Shown here: positions 1 to 7,669 of the stretch, in pieces | Layout of the letters: each line of letters opens with the position of its first letter | Position numbering within the stretch: the first letter of the stretch is position 1 | DNA from: Euryarchaeota archaeon UBA19 | Lineage (GTDB): Archaea > Thermoplasmatota > Poseidoniia > Poseidoniales > Thalassarchaeaceae | Direction of reading: 5' to 3' | Assembly (NCBI GenBank): GCA_002502175.1 | Contig: DAPQ01000079.1 | Location: 1 to 28,456 of the forward strand | DNA: 28,456 nucleotides | Made by a program: the position numbers and the translations under genes | Notes under the pieces: model-generated | Database searches by the model: none | What the model saw: the letters and a program-made list of their open reading frames with translations, nothing else | What the model was told of the DNA's origin: nothing

Positions 1-2
1 TA

Positions 3-53
3 GAGTGGAATAAGTACTACGAGGAGCGATTTCCTTTCCATGCTAGATTTTGA
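3..53 (+). CDS. 3' end of an unidentified gene, cut by the window edge
   Basis: Reading from base 3, an open frame runs from the left edge to a TGA at 51-53 and encodes a tail ending EWNKYYEERFPFHARF. The other two forward frames meet stops within the first dozen bases or so. The aromatic and charged composition looks like a real protein C-terminus, but 16 residues cannot be assigned to a family. It would converge on the membrane-protein gene that ends at 179. This is an inference from an open frame at an edge and could be chance. Confidence 0.3.
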   Translation, partial: EWNKYYEERFPFHARF

Positions 54-128
54 TTGAGATGCGTTGAAAAATATTTCTCTATAACGGTAGAGGAAGTAAT
101 TCTACTTAACCCTCCATACGCTATGTTC

Positions 129-147
129 CGGTTTTTCTTTCTTCCCA
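129..147 (+). terminator. possible T-rich terminator
   Basis: A pyrimidine tract with a run of five T and further T-rich sequence lies about 80 bases after the TGA of the left-edge frame, in the 125-base gap before the convergent gene at 179. Archaeal intrinsic termination often uses T-rich tracts in the non-template strand without a strong hairpin. Nothing else recognisable is seen in 54-178. Confidence 0.3.
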
Positions 148-178
148 ATTAGTATTCAAAATAATCCAAATAGTTAGA

Positions 179-967
179 TTATTCTGAGGTTTCTTTCTCA
201 TCAAGGAATCCTTTAGATTCAGTCCAATCACTGACGCTCTCTAGCCTCTTTAGCCATCCTTTAGCCTCTTTAGACTTGGTTGTTCTAACTAACCAAACGC
301 CGCCGAAGATTGTATCCCAGAGGCCCAAATCACCTCTAACGCGATACATGATGTAATCGACTAATGGTGGTATGAGACATAGGAAACCGAGTGCGTTGAA
401 AATTTGAGCCCCTGTTGAATCTCCAAAAGATCCTTCTGCCATCACTACGAATAAGACGAATATACCATACAAAACAAAAATAGTTGTCATACCTTTCACT
501 GCGATATATATCGAAAATGGTGATTCTCCTCTGGCATTGATGTAGCGCGTTCGACTAATCCAATTACCCACGGTTCGATTACCGGCATAATTAGGCATAA
601 ACCAGAGATTGAACACGATTAGACCTAATCCTAGCATAACAAATATTGTTGGATTGAAAAATGCGCCCCAAGCTGAAAGAGCGATTAGAGGTATGGACCA
701 ACCATAAGTCACAGCGAAATCGAAGAGTCTTCGTATAAATCTCTGACTTTTTGTCGCAAGTTCGAAACCTTCAGGCAGTTCTTTCTTAACCCTTGGAGCT
801 CTAGGTTTCTTTTCTTTAGGAGGCTTAACTTTCTTCGGTTTTTTTGCTGCCTTTTTTGGCTTCTCTGCGGGCGGTTCTTTTACTGCCTCTTTCTTTGGTT
901 TTACAACCTTAGTTTCTGGAGGTTTCTCTTCAGCCTCTATATTGCTGGCTTTTTCTAATAATCCCAT
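179..967 (-). CDS. Lys/Pro-rich membrane protein, possibly RDD-like
   Basis: This is a 262-residue protein. Residues 1-65 are a highly charged tail rich in Lys, Pro and Glu with repeated KPKK/PPKEKK-like runs, probably cytoplasmic and disordered. Residues about 75-240 carry roughly four hydrophobic segments (near 88-105, 107-122, 155-180 and 190-208). The pattern FIRRLFDF at the start of the membrane part and a TVGNWISRTRYIN...G loop after two helices recall the RDD membrane family, but the match is by eye and weak. The ATG at 967 is preceded by GAGGG in a good ribosome-binding position. It follows the polyproline gene by 22 bases and is probably co-transcribed with it. The role is unknown. 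Confidence 0.75.
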   Translation of the reverse strand: MGLLEKASNIEAEEKPPETKVVKPKKEAVKEPPAEKPKKAAKKPKKVKPPKEKKPRAPRVKKELPEGFELATKSQRFIRRLFDFAVTYGWSIPLIALSAWGAFFNPTIFVMLGLGLIVFNLWFMPNYAGNRTVGNWISRTRYINARGESPFSIYIAVKGMTTIFVLYGIFVLFVVMAEGSFGDSTGAQIFNALGFLCLIPPLVDYIMYRVRGDLGLWDTIFGGVWLVRTTKSKEAKGWLKRLESVSDWTESKGFLDEKETSE

Positions 968-989
968 AATTTTCCCTCATTATATTCGG

Positions 990-1748
990 TCAGGCACCGT
1001 AAATTTCACCCATTGATTGGAAGATTGTAAATCCGGGGGATTGGACAAATTCATTTATCTTGTCGTCGGGTAAATCCCCAAGAACTCGATTTATCATCAA
1101 GAAGAACTCCTTCCGGACCTCTTCATCCGCCTGTGTCGGGTCATTACCTACGGATTGGAATAAAGTAAAATCATCCGATTCTATGAAGGTATTAACGAAA
1201 TCATCAGGCATACTACCTAACAAGTCATTTACAACCGAGAAGAATTCATTGAATTGGTCTGTGCCCTTAATTTCCTCCGTTATTGGTTCGGATTCCTCTT
1301 CTGGTTCTTCTTCCTCAAATTCTATTTCTGGGGCAGAAATAAGTTCGACGGTGGGTTTGATATTACGCATCTCAGCTTGTTGTTTCTTCCGTAGAACTAT
1401 AATTTCTCTATCTAATTCTGAGCCGAATCTATCTGAAAATCGGTCCAATAGAGTTCCAACTTCACCGGTTGCAATTCTGTCAATATGCCCATACATCTGA
1501 TCTCTTTTATCATTGGATAAGGCTGGGTTTTCTTGTTTCCGTTTAGCCCAAGCCGAATTAAAATCCTCGTCCGAATCTGATTGCGGTTCGGTCGTGGTTG
1601 TGGCTGATTCATTTGCCACGTCAATACCTGGAGGAGGGGGCGGGCTAGGCATAGGAGGTGTATCAGAGAATTGGGTATCTAATTCGCTTGGTTGAGGTGG
1701 AGGCATGGTAATGCCTGGAGGAGGGGGTGGAAGTGGTAAATCATCCAT
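990..1748 (-). CDS. polyproline/acidic protein with a C-terminal 33-residue tandem repeat
   Basis: I recognise no family. The N-terminus holds two PPPPPG blocks about 30 residues apart, followed by a Ser/Thr/Asp/Glu-rich stretch, a charged helical middle (SAWAKRKQ ... LDREIIVLRKKQQAEM) and a Glu-rich linker. The last 90 residues contain two copies of a 33-residue unit. Its consensus is FF..(V/I)N..LG..PDD..N.F..S..FT.FQS.G, with 17 of 33 positions identical and a 46-residue offset; the copies lie at 1146-1244 and 1008-1106. The ATG at 1748 has GAGGAG six bases upstream. A TTG at 1772 in the same frame, with GGGGTG before it, is an alternative start adding eight residues. There is no signal peptide or membrane segment. 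The polyproline runs are the kind of sequence that normally needs aIF5A to be translated efficiently. Confidence 0.75.
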   Translation of the reverse strand: MDDLPLPPPPPGITMPPPQPSELDTQFSDTPPMPSPPPPPGIDVANESATTTTEPQSDSDEDFNSAWAKRKQENPALSNDKRDQMYGHIDRIATGEVGTLLDRFSDRFGSELDREIIVLRKKQQAEMRNIKPTVELISAPEIEFEEEEPEEESEPITEEIKGTDQFNEFFSVVNDLLGSMPDDFVNTFIESDDFTLFQSVGNDPTQADEEVRKEFFLMINRVLGDLPDDKINEFVQSPGFTIFQSMGEIYGA

Positions 1749-1848
1749 CTGTTTCTCCTCTTCATCCGACAAGCGTACACCCCAGCAGGTCGATGTCTAA
1801 TGAACCCACTATTCAACATTCTGTGACTTAGAGTATAGAATCGGTGAC

Positions 1849-3051
1849 TCATGGACCCACTCTTTCAGCCCAACCTTTGAGGCTCAAGAACACAGACATA
1901 GCCTCGCTTACCTCGAATATATCCCCTGTGGAGCCAGAAATTTCTGTGCCTTGCAGACTAGCAGTCACGTCATCTTGGGTCAATTGAATCTTAGACCGTT
2001 CAGAACCTGAAAATGCCACTGCTTCTACCAGTGGATCGAATGGATTAGAGCCATCAGGATCTAATCTCTCAAAGGGAACTTCTGTGACGCGCAAACCACA
2101 TTTTCCGTGAAGACTTCCTAAATGTCGAATAACTCGTTTGATATCTACAGTGACGTTTTCATCGGTTTCACCGGCTGTACCTAGGACAACGGATTTGTCA
2201 AGCTTTACCAACTCCCAAAATATGCCAGTTTCTTTACCGAATACTGCTAGATTGTGATCAGCCTTCAATCTGTCAATTCTTTCATCCGACAATACAGACT
2301 CTGCCAGTGAAATAATTCGATTTTTACTTGTTCCCCGCCCCGAAGCATTAGTATTATTTCTATTCAATAATTCATGAAATTCATCCAAAATTAGCCGGTA
2401 ACCAGTGGATTTTTCACCAATAATTCTTAGTTTATCTAAAACACTTTGTGTACCTATTTCTATTCTATCTGCCCAACCACTGTTAGGTCCAGTTAATACT
2501 GTATTTACTTCCAAACCTTCGCCACGAATATACGACACAATTTCTCTTCTTGCGTTTGAGTCTAAACCCATCAAATTTGGATCTCTAACATGAATATGGA
2601 ATCCTCTGTGCCCAGAAAATGTAAATTGAGCAAATTCCCTTTTCATATCGAATTCAGGTTCTAAGAAATCATTCCATAAACTCCAGGCTTGTTCTTGGAT
2701 CAATGCGATCATGGATGGGAAATCAGCGTCAGACACACCCGGTAAATGGTCGCCATCTAGATCGAAAATTAGGTCAGCGCCTAACCATCCCTTATCGAGC
2801 ATTTTTCTCTCCATCGGTTTACGATAATATGCTGTGCTGTGAAACGAGGAGTGAGGTCCTCTCTGTTGTAAATACGATAATAGTGAATCCTCAGAGGTAA
2901 AGCCACGATGGCGGTCAACTGGTTTATCACCCCACTGGATGAACATCCATTCCCTATTTCTCAACCGAGGTGGAGTCCAGAGATCATCAACGGATAAACT
3001 GGCATAATACCTAGAGAAGCGAAGCGCAAAGCGACTCCATCCTCCGGACAT
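1849..3051 (-). CDS. priS: DNA primase small (catalytic) subunit
   Basis: This 400-residue protein is the catalytic subunit of the archaeal/eukaryotic-type primase, which makes RNA/DNA primers in complex with PriL. The catalytic acidic motif is FDLDGDH (Asp97, Asp99), and the nucleotide-binding motif FSGHRGFHIHV lies at about 145-155. The late motif VTVDIKRVIR followed by GSLHGKCGLRV near 300-330 supplies the third acidic residue and the SLHGK signature. The length is in the range of larger euryarchaeal PriS proteins. The start ATG at 3051 has no clear ribosome-binding site, so a leaderless or near-leaderless message is possible. The 64-residue gene upstream is on the same strand, 48 bases away. 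PriL is not in the window. Confidence 0.95.
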   Translation of the reverse strand: MSGGWSRFALRFSRYYASLSVDDLWTPPRLRNREWMFIQWGDKPVDRHRGFTSEDSLLSYLQQRGPHSSFHSTAYYRKPMERKMLDKGWLGADLIFDLDGDHLPGVSDADFPSMIALIQEQAWSLWNDFLEPEFDMKREFAQFTFSGHRGFHIHVRDPNLMGLDSNARREIVSYIRGEGLEVNTVLTGPNSGWADRIEIGTQSVLDKLRIIGEKSTGYRLILDEFHELLNRNNTNASGRGTSKNRIISLAESVLSDERIDRLKADHNLAVFGKETGIFWELVKLDKSVVLGTAGETDENVTVDIKRVIRHLGSLHGKCGLRVTEVPFERLDPDGSNPFDPLVEAVAFSGSERSKIQLTQDDVTASLQGTEISGSTGDIFEVSEAMSVFLSLKGWAERVGP

Positions 3052-3099
3052 AATAATTCGAAATCGAAGGCGGCTGATGAACTCAACGCAAAGATGGTG

Positions 3100-3294
3100 T
3101 CAATCCAGGTTCAAATCCTGAACTTCTTTTCCATCTGTAGACGGCGCAGCTCCCGTTTTTTCAACATAAGCCTCTATACACAAATATTCTCCATCCAATA
3201 CGATAGCCTCTCCGAATGTGAGGGCTTTACCTGTTACTGCACAAACCGGGCCTAATTGGCCTGAAGCTGTTGATAGTTTGGAGGGGTCTGGCAT
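3100..3294 (-). CDS. small conserved-looking protein of unknown function
   Basis: This is a 64-residue, mildly acidic protein with an ATG start at 3294. It has two cysteines 21 residues apart, in CAVTGKAL and in LDGEYLCIEAY. That is not enough for a self-contained zinc knuckle, though a dimeric site or a disulfide is possible. There are no membrane segments. It sits just upstream of priS on the same strand and divergent from mqnD. The compact CAVTGK...G..I.LDGEYLC pattern suggests a real folded domain, but I do not recognise it. Confidence 0.6.
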   Translation of the reverse strand: MPDPSKLSTASGQLGPVCAVTGKALTFGEAIVLDGEYLCIEAYVEKTGAAPSTDGKEVQDLNLD

Positions 3295-3387
3295 ATTCTG
3301 TTGGAACAGTAATTGCTTCTTGATACTTACTTAGAATCTGATTGCGGTATACAAGTGATTTTTTACTAGAGGGAGATGCCATGAGTC

Positions 3388-4254
3388 ATGGAATCGGAAG
3401 ATATCCACATCCGAATAGGGCATTCCCCAGATCCCGATGATGCATTCATGTTTCATGCGCTTACTACAGGAGCAATGGAAACTCCAGGGCGCCATTACGA
3501 GCATGTATTGCTAGACATTCAAACCCTGAATGAAAAAGCGCTAAACTCAGAATACGAGATTTCCGCAGTAAGTATACATTCATTCCCAAAAATTATTGAA
3601 AATTATGCACTAATGAATTGTGGAGCATCAATGGGCGAAGGGTATGGTCCGATGTTGATTGGTAACGAGCAGTTGACTTCGCAAGAGGCAAAATCACGCA
3701 CCATTGCCGTTCCCGGGTTGGATACCTCCGCCTATCTGGCTTTGAGATTAGCCTGGGGTGAGGTAGATGTCGAAGTAGTCCCATTCGACGAAATTTTACC
3801 ATCTGTCGCTGACGGAAAATATGATGTTGGGTTAATTATTCATGAAGGACAACTAACATGGAAAGATGAAGGCGTATACCTAATCCAAGACCTAGGTGTA
3901 TGGTGGAACGAAAAAACCGGTTTACCATTACCTTTGGGAGGAAATGTGGTTCGACGTGACTTAGGAGAAGATCTCTGTAATTCATTGGCTAACGATGTTA
4001 AAAAATCCATTGAGCATTCACTAAATGACCCAGACACCGCTCTAGAATTTGCCAAACTATGGGGCAGGGGAATTGATGATGAGACAAACAAAGAGTTTGT
4101 ACAGATGTACGTAAATTCACGTACGCTCGATTATGGCCCAGAAGGCAGGGCTGCGGTTCGATTATTTTTGAAAGAAGGCCAAAAAATAGGGTTAGTCGAT
4201 GACGAATTAGACACTGATGCGATAGAATTTATCGGGGTGAATGAAGATGACTGA
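3388..4254 (+). CDS. mqnD: 1,4-dihydroxy-6-naphthoate synthase
   Basis: MqnD converts cyclic dehypoxanthine futalosine to 1,4-dihydroxy-6-naphthoate in the futalosine route to menaquinone. The 288-residue protein has the family signature HSPDPDDAFMFHAL at 12-25. VSIHSFP and GEGYGPML (about 61-91) follow, and VGLIIHEGQLTW has His152 at the place of the conserved catalytic histidine. The late LPLPLGGN is also typical. A periplasmic-binding-protein fold is expected. The ATG at 3388 begins a protein that aligns without extension; GAGGGAG lies about a dozen bases before it. It overlaps the next gene by 8-14 bases, so the two are almost surely co-transcribed, and it faces mqnA and mqnE across that gene. 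Confidence 0.93.
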   Translation: MESEDIHIRIGHSPDPDDAFMFHALTTGAMETPGRHYEHVLLDIQTLNEKALNSEYEISAVSIHSFPKIIENYALMNCGASMGEGYGPMLIGNEQLTSQEAKSRTIAVPGLDTSAYLALRLAWGEVDVEVVPFDEILPSVADGKYDVGLIIHEGQLTWKDEGVYLIQDLGVWWNEKTGLPLPLGGNVVRRDLGEDLCNSLANDVKKSIEHSLNDPDTALEFAKLWGRGIDDETNKEFVQMYVNSRTLDYGPEGRAAVRLFLKEGQKIGLVDDELDTDAIEFIGVNEDD

Positions 4255-4726
4255 AAACATACCTGAGAGGTCAGAGTTTGATTCGGTTGATCCAGCACCA
4301 CCTAGCAGTGAACGTAGTGTGGCAGATTTGCGAGAAGTCCTATGTAATGAGGACGAAAAGATGTTTCAAAGGATGAGGGCATTGTTCGCATTGCGTAACA
4401 TTGGTGGCAAGGATTCAGTTGAAGCATTGGCAGCAGCCTATGAGTCACAGTCCGCTTTATTGAAACACGAAATAGCCTATGTCATGGGACAGATGCAAGA
4501 CCCGCATGCTGTACCTCACTTAATTGAGAGATTAGAAGATGGAGAAGAAGATGTAATGGTCCGACATGAAGCTGCTGAAGCATTGGGAGCTATTGGCGAT
4601 AGGACCGCATTAGAGGTTCTAGAAAGATTCGTTGATGATGATGAAGTAGTGATTGCAGAATCGTGTGAAGTTGCACTTGACTTACTGGAATGGGTGGCAA
4701 GTAAACGCTTGGATTATTCAGAATAA
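4247..4726 (+). CDS. half-size deoxyhypusine hydroxylase-like HEAT-repeat protein
   Basis: This 159-residue protein is made of HEAT/PBS-lyase-type helical repeats. It closely resembles deoxyhypusine hydroxylase (DOHH), the di-iron HEAT enzyme that finishes hypusine on eIF5A in eukaryotes. Recognisable pieces are SVDPAPP, RALFALRNIGG, SALLKHEIAYVMGQMQD, MVRHEAAEALGAIGD and ESCEVALDLLEW. Its two His-Glu pairs, numbered from the ATG at 4241, are at 76-77 and 109-110. The spacing of 33 equals that within each half of the human protein (56/89 and 207/240, from memory). The eukaryotic enzyme is about 300 residues with two such halves, so this one would need to dimerise to build a full metal site. 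The start is set at the ATG at 4247, which has GGGGTGA six bases upstream; an ATG at 4241 is the alternative. The stop abuts the mqnA stop. A generic HEAT scaffold or a hydroxylase for another substrate remains possible. Confidence 0.85.
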   Translation: MTENIPERSEFDSVDPAPPSSERSVADLREVLCNEDEKMFQRMRALFALRNIGGKDSVEALAAAYESQSALLKHEIAYVMGQMQDPHAVPHLIERLEDGEEDVMVRHEAAEALGAIGDRTALEVLERFVDDDEVVIAESCEVALDLLEWVASKRLDYSE

Positions 4727-5524
4727 TTACCCAAGTTTAGCCCAAACGGGTTGTTCTTCCAATTTGCATACTTCTTTCAAAAATAGCAACAAACCTTCTG
4801 TTGAATTAGCATCCAGTGTATTTCTCACTTCATTGTCGAAATAATATTCCATCCTATTTTTGTCAATACCGGTTTGTTGGGATGAACTTTCAATTACTTT
4901 GGTCTTCCAATCAGAATCGGTGTTGAAGGATTGATAATTTTGAATTAATTCGTTGTGTATTTCCGTAATTTGTTCTATAGGCCCATCCTTTCTACAGGCA
5001 AATACACCAAAGACCATAGGTAAGCCAGTTACCTTTGTCCATTCGCCACCTAAATCTAACGCGACCAATTCTGGATATTGGGATGCTGCGGCTAGTGCTC
5101 TATCTCCAATCAATAGTGCCCCATCGCATAGATCCAACATAGAATTAAGATCCGGTCCAGTCTCCACACATTTGGGATCTAAGCCCCGATGTTTAAGCAA
5201 CCAGCGGAGTAGTACTTTAGAGGTTGAAGAATCAGATGGTAGTGCAATATCACGCATTTGATCTATATCTCTTGAACCGAAGAGAATTACCGAACCTACG
5301 GCGCCCATTGCAACAATTCCAAGGTCAGGTAGTAACATTAGTTGATCTGAATGTTTTGCAAAATCCGCGGTTGGTATTGGCGCCGTTAAACAATCCTTAC
5401 GAAGAACATGACCAGTTAGCCACGCAGGTGGAGCGGATAATACAGACCAACGTTCATCTAAACCGTGAAACAGTGGATCGCAATTAGTGAAGGCAACCCG
5501 ACCAACGACGCTTGTCCACGACAT
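4727..5524 (-). CDS. mqnA: chorismate dehydratase (futalosine pathway)
   Basis: MqnA removes water from chorismate to give 3-(1-carboxyvinyloxy)benzoate, the first committed step of the futalosine menaquinone pathway. Family features are GRVAFTNCDPLF near the N-terminus, LLPDLGIVAMGAVGSVILF in the first lobe and LPSDSSTS, the SRTS-like loop. LLIGDRALA, then LDLGGEWTKVTGLPMVFGVF, follow in the second lobe. The length of 265 residues is usual for the family. The frame opens with GTG at 5533; the ATG at 5524 is preferred because it leaves the mqnE stop clear and gives a normal N-terminus. It lies directly downstream of mqnE with 11 bases between them. Its stop touches the stop of the convergent HEAT gene. 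Confidence 0.92.
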   Translation of the reverse strand: MSWTSVVGRVAFTNCDPLFHGLDERWSVLSAPPAWLTGHVLRKDCLTAPIPTADFAKHSDQLMLLPDLGIVAMGAVGSVILFGSRDIDQMRDIALPSDSSTSKVLLRWLLKHRGLDPKCVETGPDLNSMLDLCDGALLIGDRALAAASQYPELVALDLGGEWTKVTGLPMVFGVFACRKDGPIEQITEIHNELIQNYQSFNTDSDWKTKVIESSSQQTGIDKNRMEYYFDNEVRNTLDANSTEGLLLFLKEVCKLEEQPVWAKLG

Positions 5525-5535
5525 ATTATCCACAT

Positions 5536-6774
5536 CTAATTGAGCAGAGGCAAACTGTTAATCTCATGTTTCTGCGGTCGAATCATTTCGAATTTGGAAT
5601 ATATTGAATTCCTTCTTATCGAGCATTGGTTGGTGTCCTCAATTAAATTTACTAAATCATCTACTTGGGAATCCAGAGGGGTAGTGCTTCCCGCCGAATG
5701 CATAATTTCCTCGTGACCTACAGTGCCATCAATATCATCTGCCCCAGATACCAATGCCATCTGTGCCACGTAATCTCCAATATTCATTCGATAGGCCTTG
5801 ATATGAGGTATGTTATCTAACATCAAACGGGAAATAGCGATTGTTCGTAAGATCTCATTCGAAGTCGCCAATTGGGCCTCGGGTAGCCTAGTATAGTCCG
5901 GTAAAAATGGATAAGGGACAAAACATTGGAATCCATTAGTTTCATCCTGCAGTTCCCTAAGTAATTCTAGATGAGTGATTCTGTCTTCTATCGATTCTAT
6001 TGTGCCAAAAAGCATCGTACAATTAGTTGGAATTCCTAATTTATGAGCTTCTCTGTGTATCTCTAAGTATTCACTACTAGTTTCTTTCCCCCGGCAAATT
6101 CTATCGCGAATTTTGTCGACCAGAATTTCAGCTCCACCACCTGGTATAGAATCTAAACCAGAGGAATGTAGTTTCTGGAGGGTTTCGTGGACAGATAAAT
6201 TAGACCTCTTCGCCAAGTGTTTAATCTCCACTGCTGTAAGAGATTTGATGTGAATATGTGGAAATTTCTTTTTGGCACTACTGTACAATTTTTGATAATG
6301 GTCGATTGTCCAAGTAGGGTGTAATCCACCTACTGAATGGACCTCATCAATTTTGTCAGAATACGGTTCAATTCGATGTAAATATTCCTCAACACTCAAC
6401 TCATAGGCATCAGAATGTCGTGGACCCTTTCTGAATGCGCAAAATCTGCAAGCCAAAACGCAAATGTTTGTTGTGTTTACATGAAGATTTTGATTGAAAA
6501 ATATTTGATTATCAAATCGAGATTGTTTCACCATATTAGCTAATGAAAAAATGGCGTTGAGGTCAGCCACCTGGTATACATCAAGGGCTTGTTTTCTGTT
6601 AATCCTACCATTTTCAATTAATGATTCTAGTGCCTCAGTTAATACTGAATTGGATGATACAGATTCCGGAATTGGCATCGATTTGAGATTACTTCGCCAA
6701 TCTTTGTGCCCGCCTAGAGGCGCTGTGGTCTCAAGCATAGGCCTGTTCACAAAACCCTCCAATAATTCGACCAT
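5536..6774 (-). CDS. mqnE: aminodeoxyfutalosine synthase, radical SAM
   Basis: This radical SAM enzyme joins S-adenosylmethionine with the MqnA product to form aminodeoxyfutalosine. The cluster-binding motif CVLACRFCAF gives Cys105, Cys109 and Cys112. EVHSVGGLHPTW, IKSLTAVEI, LDSIPGGGAEI, TNCTMLFGTIES and ELQDETNGFQCF follow. The end is IKAYRMNIGDYVAQ and GADDIDGTVGHEEI. TAVEI rather than the SPPEI-like motif, plus the final DGTV block, place it with MqnE rather than the paralogue MqnC. About 45 extra residues precede the conserved core. The frame opens with TTG at 6780; the ATG at 6774 is preferred. It is divergent from the transketolase genes across a short gap holding an inverted repeat. 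Confidence 0.88.
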   Translation of the reverse strand: MVELLEGFVNRPMLETTAPLGGHKDWRSNLKSMPIPESVSSNSVLTEALESLIENGRINRKQALDVYQVADLNAIFSLANMVKQSRFDNQIFFNQNLHVNTTNICVLACRFCAFRKGPRHSDAYELSVEEYLHRIEPYSDKIDEVHSVGGLHPTWTIDHYQKLYSSAKKKFPHIHIKSLTAVEIKHLAKRSNLSVHETLQKLHSSGLDSIPGGGAEILVDKIRDRICRGKETSSEYLEIHREAHKLGIPTNCTMLFGTIESIEDRITHLELLRELQDETNGFQCFVPYPFLPDYTRLPEAQLATSNEILRTIAISRLMLDNIPHIKAYRMNIGDYVAQMALVSGADDIDGTVGHEEIMHSAGSTTPLDSQVDDLVNLIEDTNQCSIRRNSIYSKFEMIRPQKHEINSLPLLN

Positions 6775-6791
6775 ATTCAATCCATCTATAA

Positions 6792-6836
6792 TTTGATGAA
6801 AACTTGAGGCTGGAAATCATCAAAGGCCCTTTTGAT
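6792..6836. promoter_or_regulatory. inverted repeat between mqnE and transketolase
   Basis: TTTGATGA at 6792-6799 and its exact reverse complement TCATCAAA at 6817-6824 are separated by 17 bases. A further half site TTTGAT lies at 6831-6836. They occupy most of the 73-base divergent gap between the mqnE ATG (6774) and the transketolase GTG (6848). The place and symmetry suit an operator controlling one or both genes, but the region is AT-rich and chance is possible. Confidence 0.35.
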
Positions 6837-6847
6837 TAGCAACAACC

Positions 6848-7669
6848 GTGAAAGGAACCGAAGTATCTGTTCAAAGTTTAGAGAATGTGGCAAAAAATTG
6901 CCGGAGGTCAATAGTGGACATGATACACAAGGCAGGCGCAGGACACCCAGGTGGGTCTTTGTCGGCAATCGACCTAATCGTGGGGCTATATGGTACTCAA
7001 CTAAATGTAGATTCTAATAATCCAGATTCAAACGAAAGAGATCGATTTATCATGAGTAAAGGTCATGCCTCACCAGCAGTATATGCTATTTTGAAAGAGC
7101 ACGATTTCCTGCACCAATCAGACTTGGATGGCTTCAGAAGTTTAGGTTCTGTATGTCAAGGACATGTCGACATGAAATGGACGAATGGTGTAGACTTCTC
7201 GGCAGGTAGTTTAGGCATGGGATTATCCTTTGGAATAGGAACAGCATTTGCAGCAAAAATGGATAGTTTAGATTTCCAAACTTGGGTAATGTTGGGTGAT
7301 GGTGAAACACAAGAGGGTCAGATCTGGGAAGCATTCATGGCTGCGAGTTACCATAATTTAGACAATTTACACGTAATCATTGATAGAAACCGAATACAAA
7401 ACGATGATTTCGTAAATGTCCAAATGGAGATTGGCGACATCGCCAGTAAGGTAGAAGCCTTCGGTTGGTCGGTTAAGGAAATCGACGGTCACGATATGGA
7501 AGCTATTGTCGAAGCTCTGCAATGGTCAATGGACACCCCAGGTCCATCCGCCATAGTAGCCCACACCGTCAAAGGGAAAGGTGTATCCTTCATGGAAGAT
7601 AACCCCTCATTCCATGGTAAAGCACCTAACGACGCTGAGCTAAAGATGGCAATGGAGGAGTTAGTATGA
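6848..7669 (+). CDS. transketolase, N-terminal (thiamine-binding) subunit
   Basis: This is the first half of a split transketolase, which moves two-carbon ketol units between sugar phosphates with thiamine diphosphate. Motifs are HKAGAGHPGGSLS (28-39), MSKGHASPAVYA (69-80) and the diphosphate-binding GDGETQEGQIWEA (150-162) with NRIQND about 25 residues later. HTVKGKG and SFHGKAP close the domain. The 273 residues match the usual size of split N-terminal subunits. The start is GTG at 6848. It overlaps the C-terminal subunit by ATGA. In archaea without an oxidative pentose phosphate pathway this enzyme commonly supplies pentose and erythrose phosphates. Confidence 0.94.
   Translation: MKGTEVSVQSLENVAKNCRRSIVDMIHKAGAGHPGGSLSAIDLIVGLYGTQLNVDSNNPDSNERDRFIMSKGHASPAVYAILKEHDFLHQSDLDGFRSLGSVCQGHVDMKWTNGVDFSAGSLGMGLSFGIGTAFAAKMDSLDFQTWVMLGDGETQEGQIWEAFMAASYHNLDNLHVIIDRNRIQNDDFVNVQMEIGDIASKVEAFGWSVKEIDGHDMEAIVEALQWSMDTPGPSAIVAHTVKGKGVSFMEDNPSFHGKAPNDAELKMAMEELV

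Noticed and set aside
1060..1500. A 146-residue open frame on the + strand opposite the polyproline gene.
   Set aside because: Its Ser/Ile-rich sequence is the complement of a Glu/Asp-rich coding strand, with no motifs of its own.
990..1748. Polyproline blocks as an actin/profilin-type FH1 region.
   Set aside because: There is no formin or other cytoskeletal domain in the protein or nearby; only the composition is similar.
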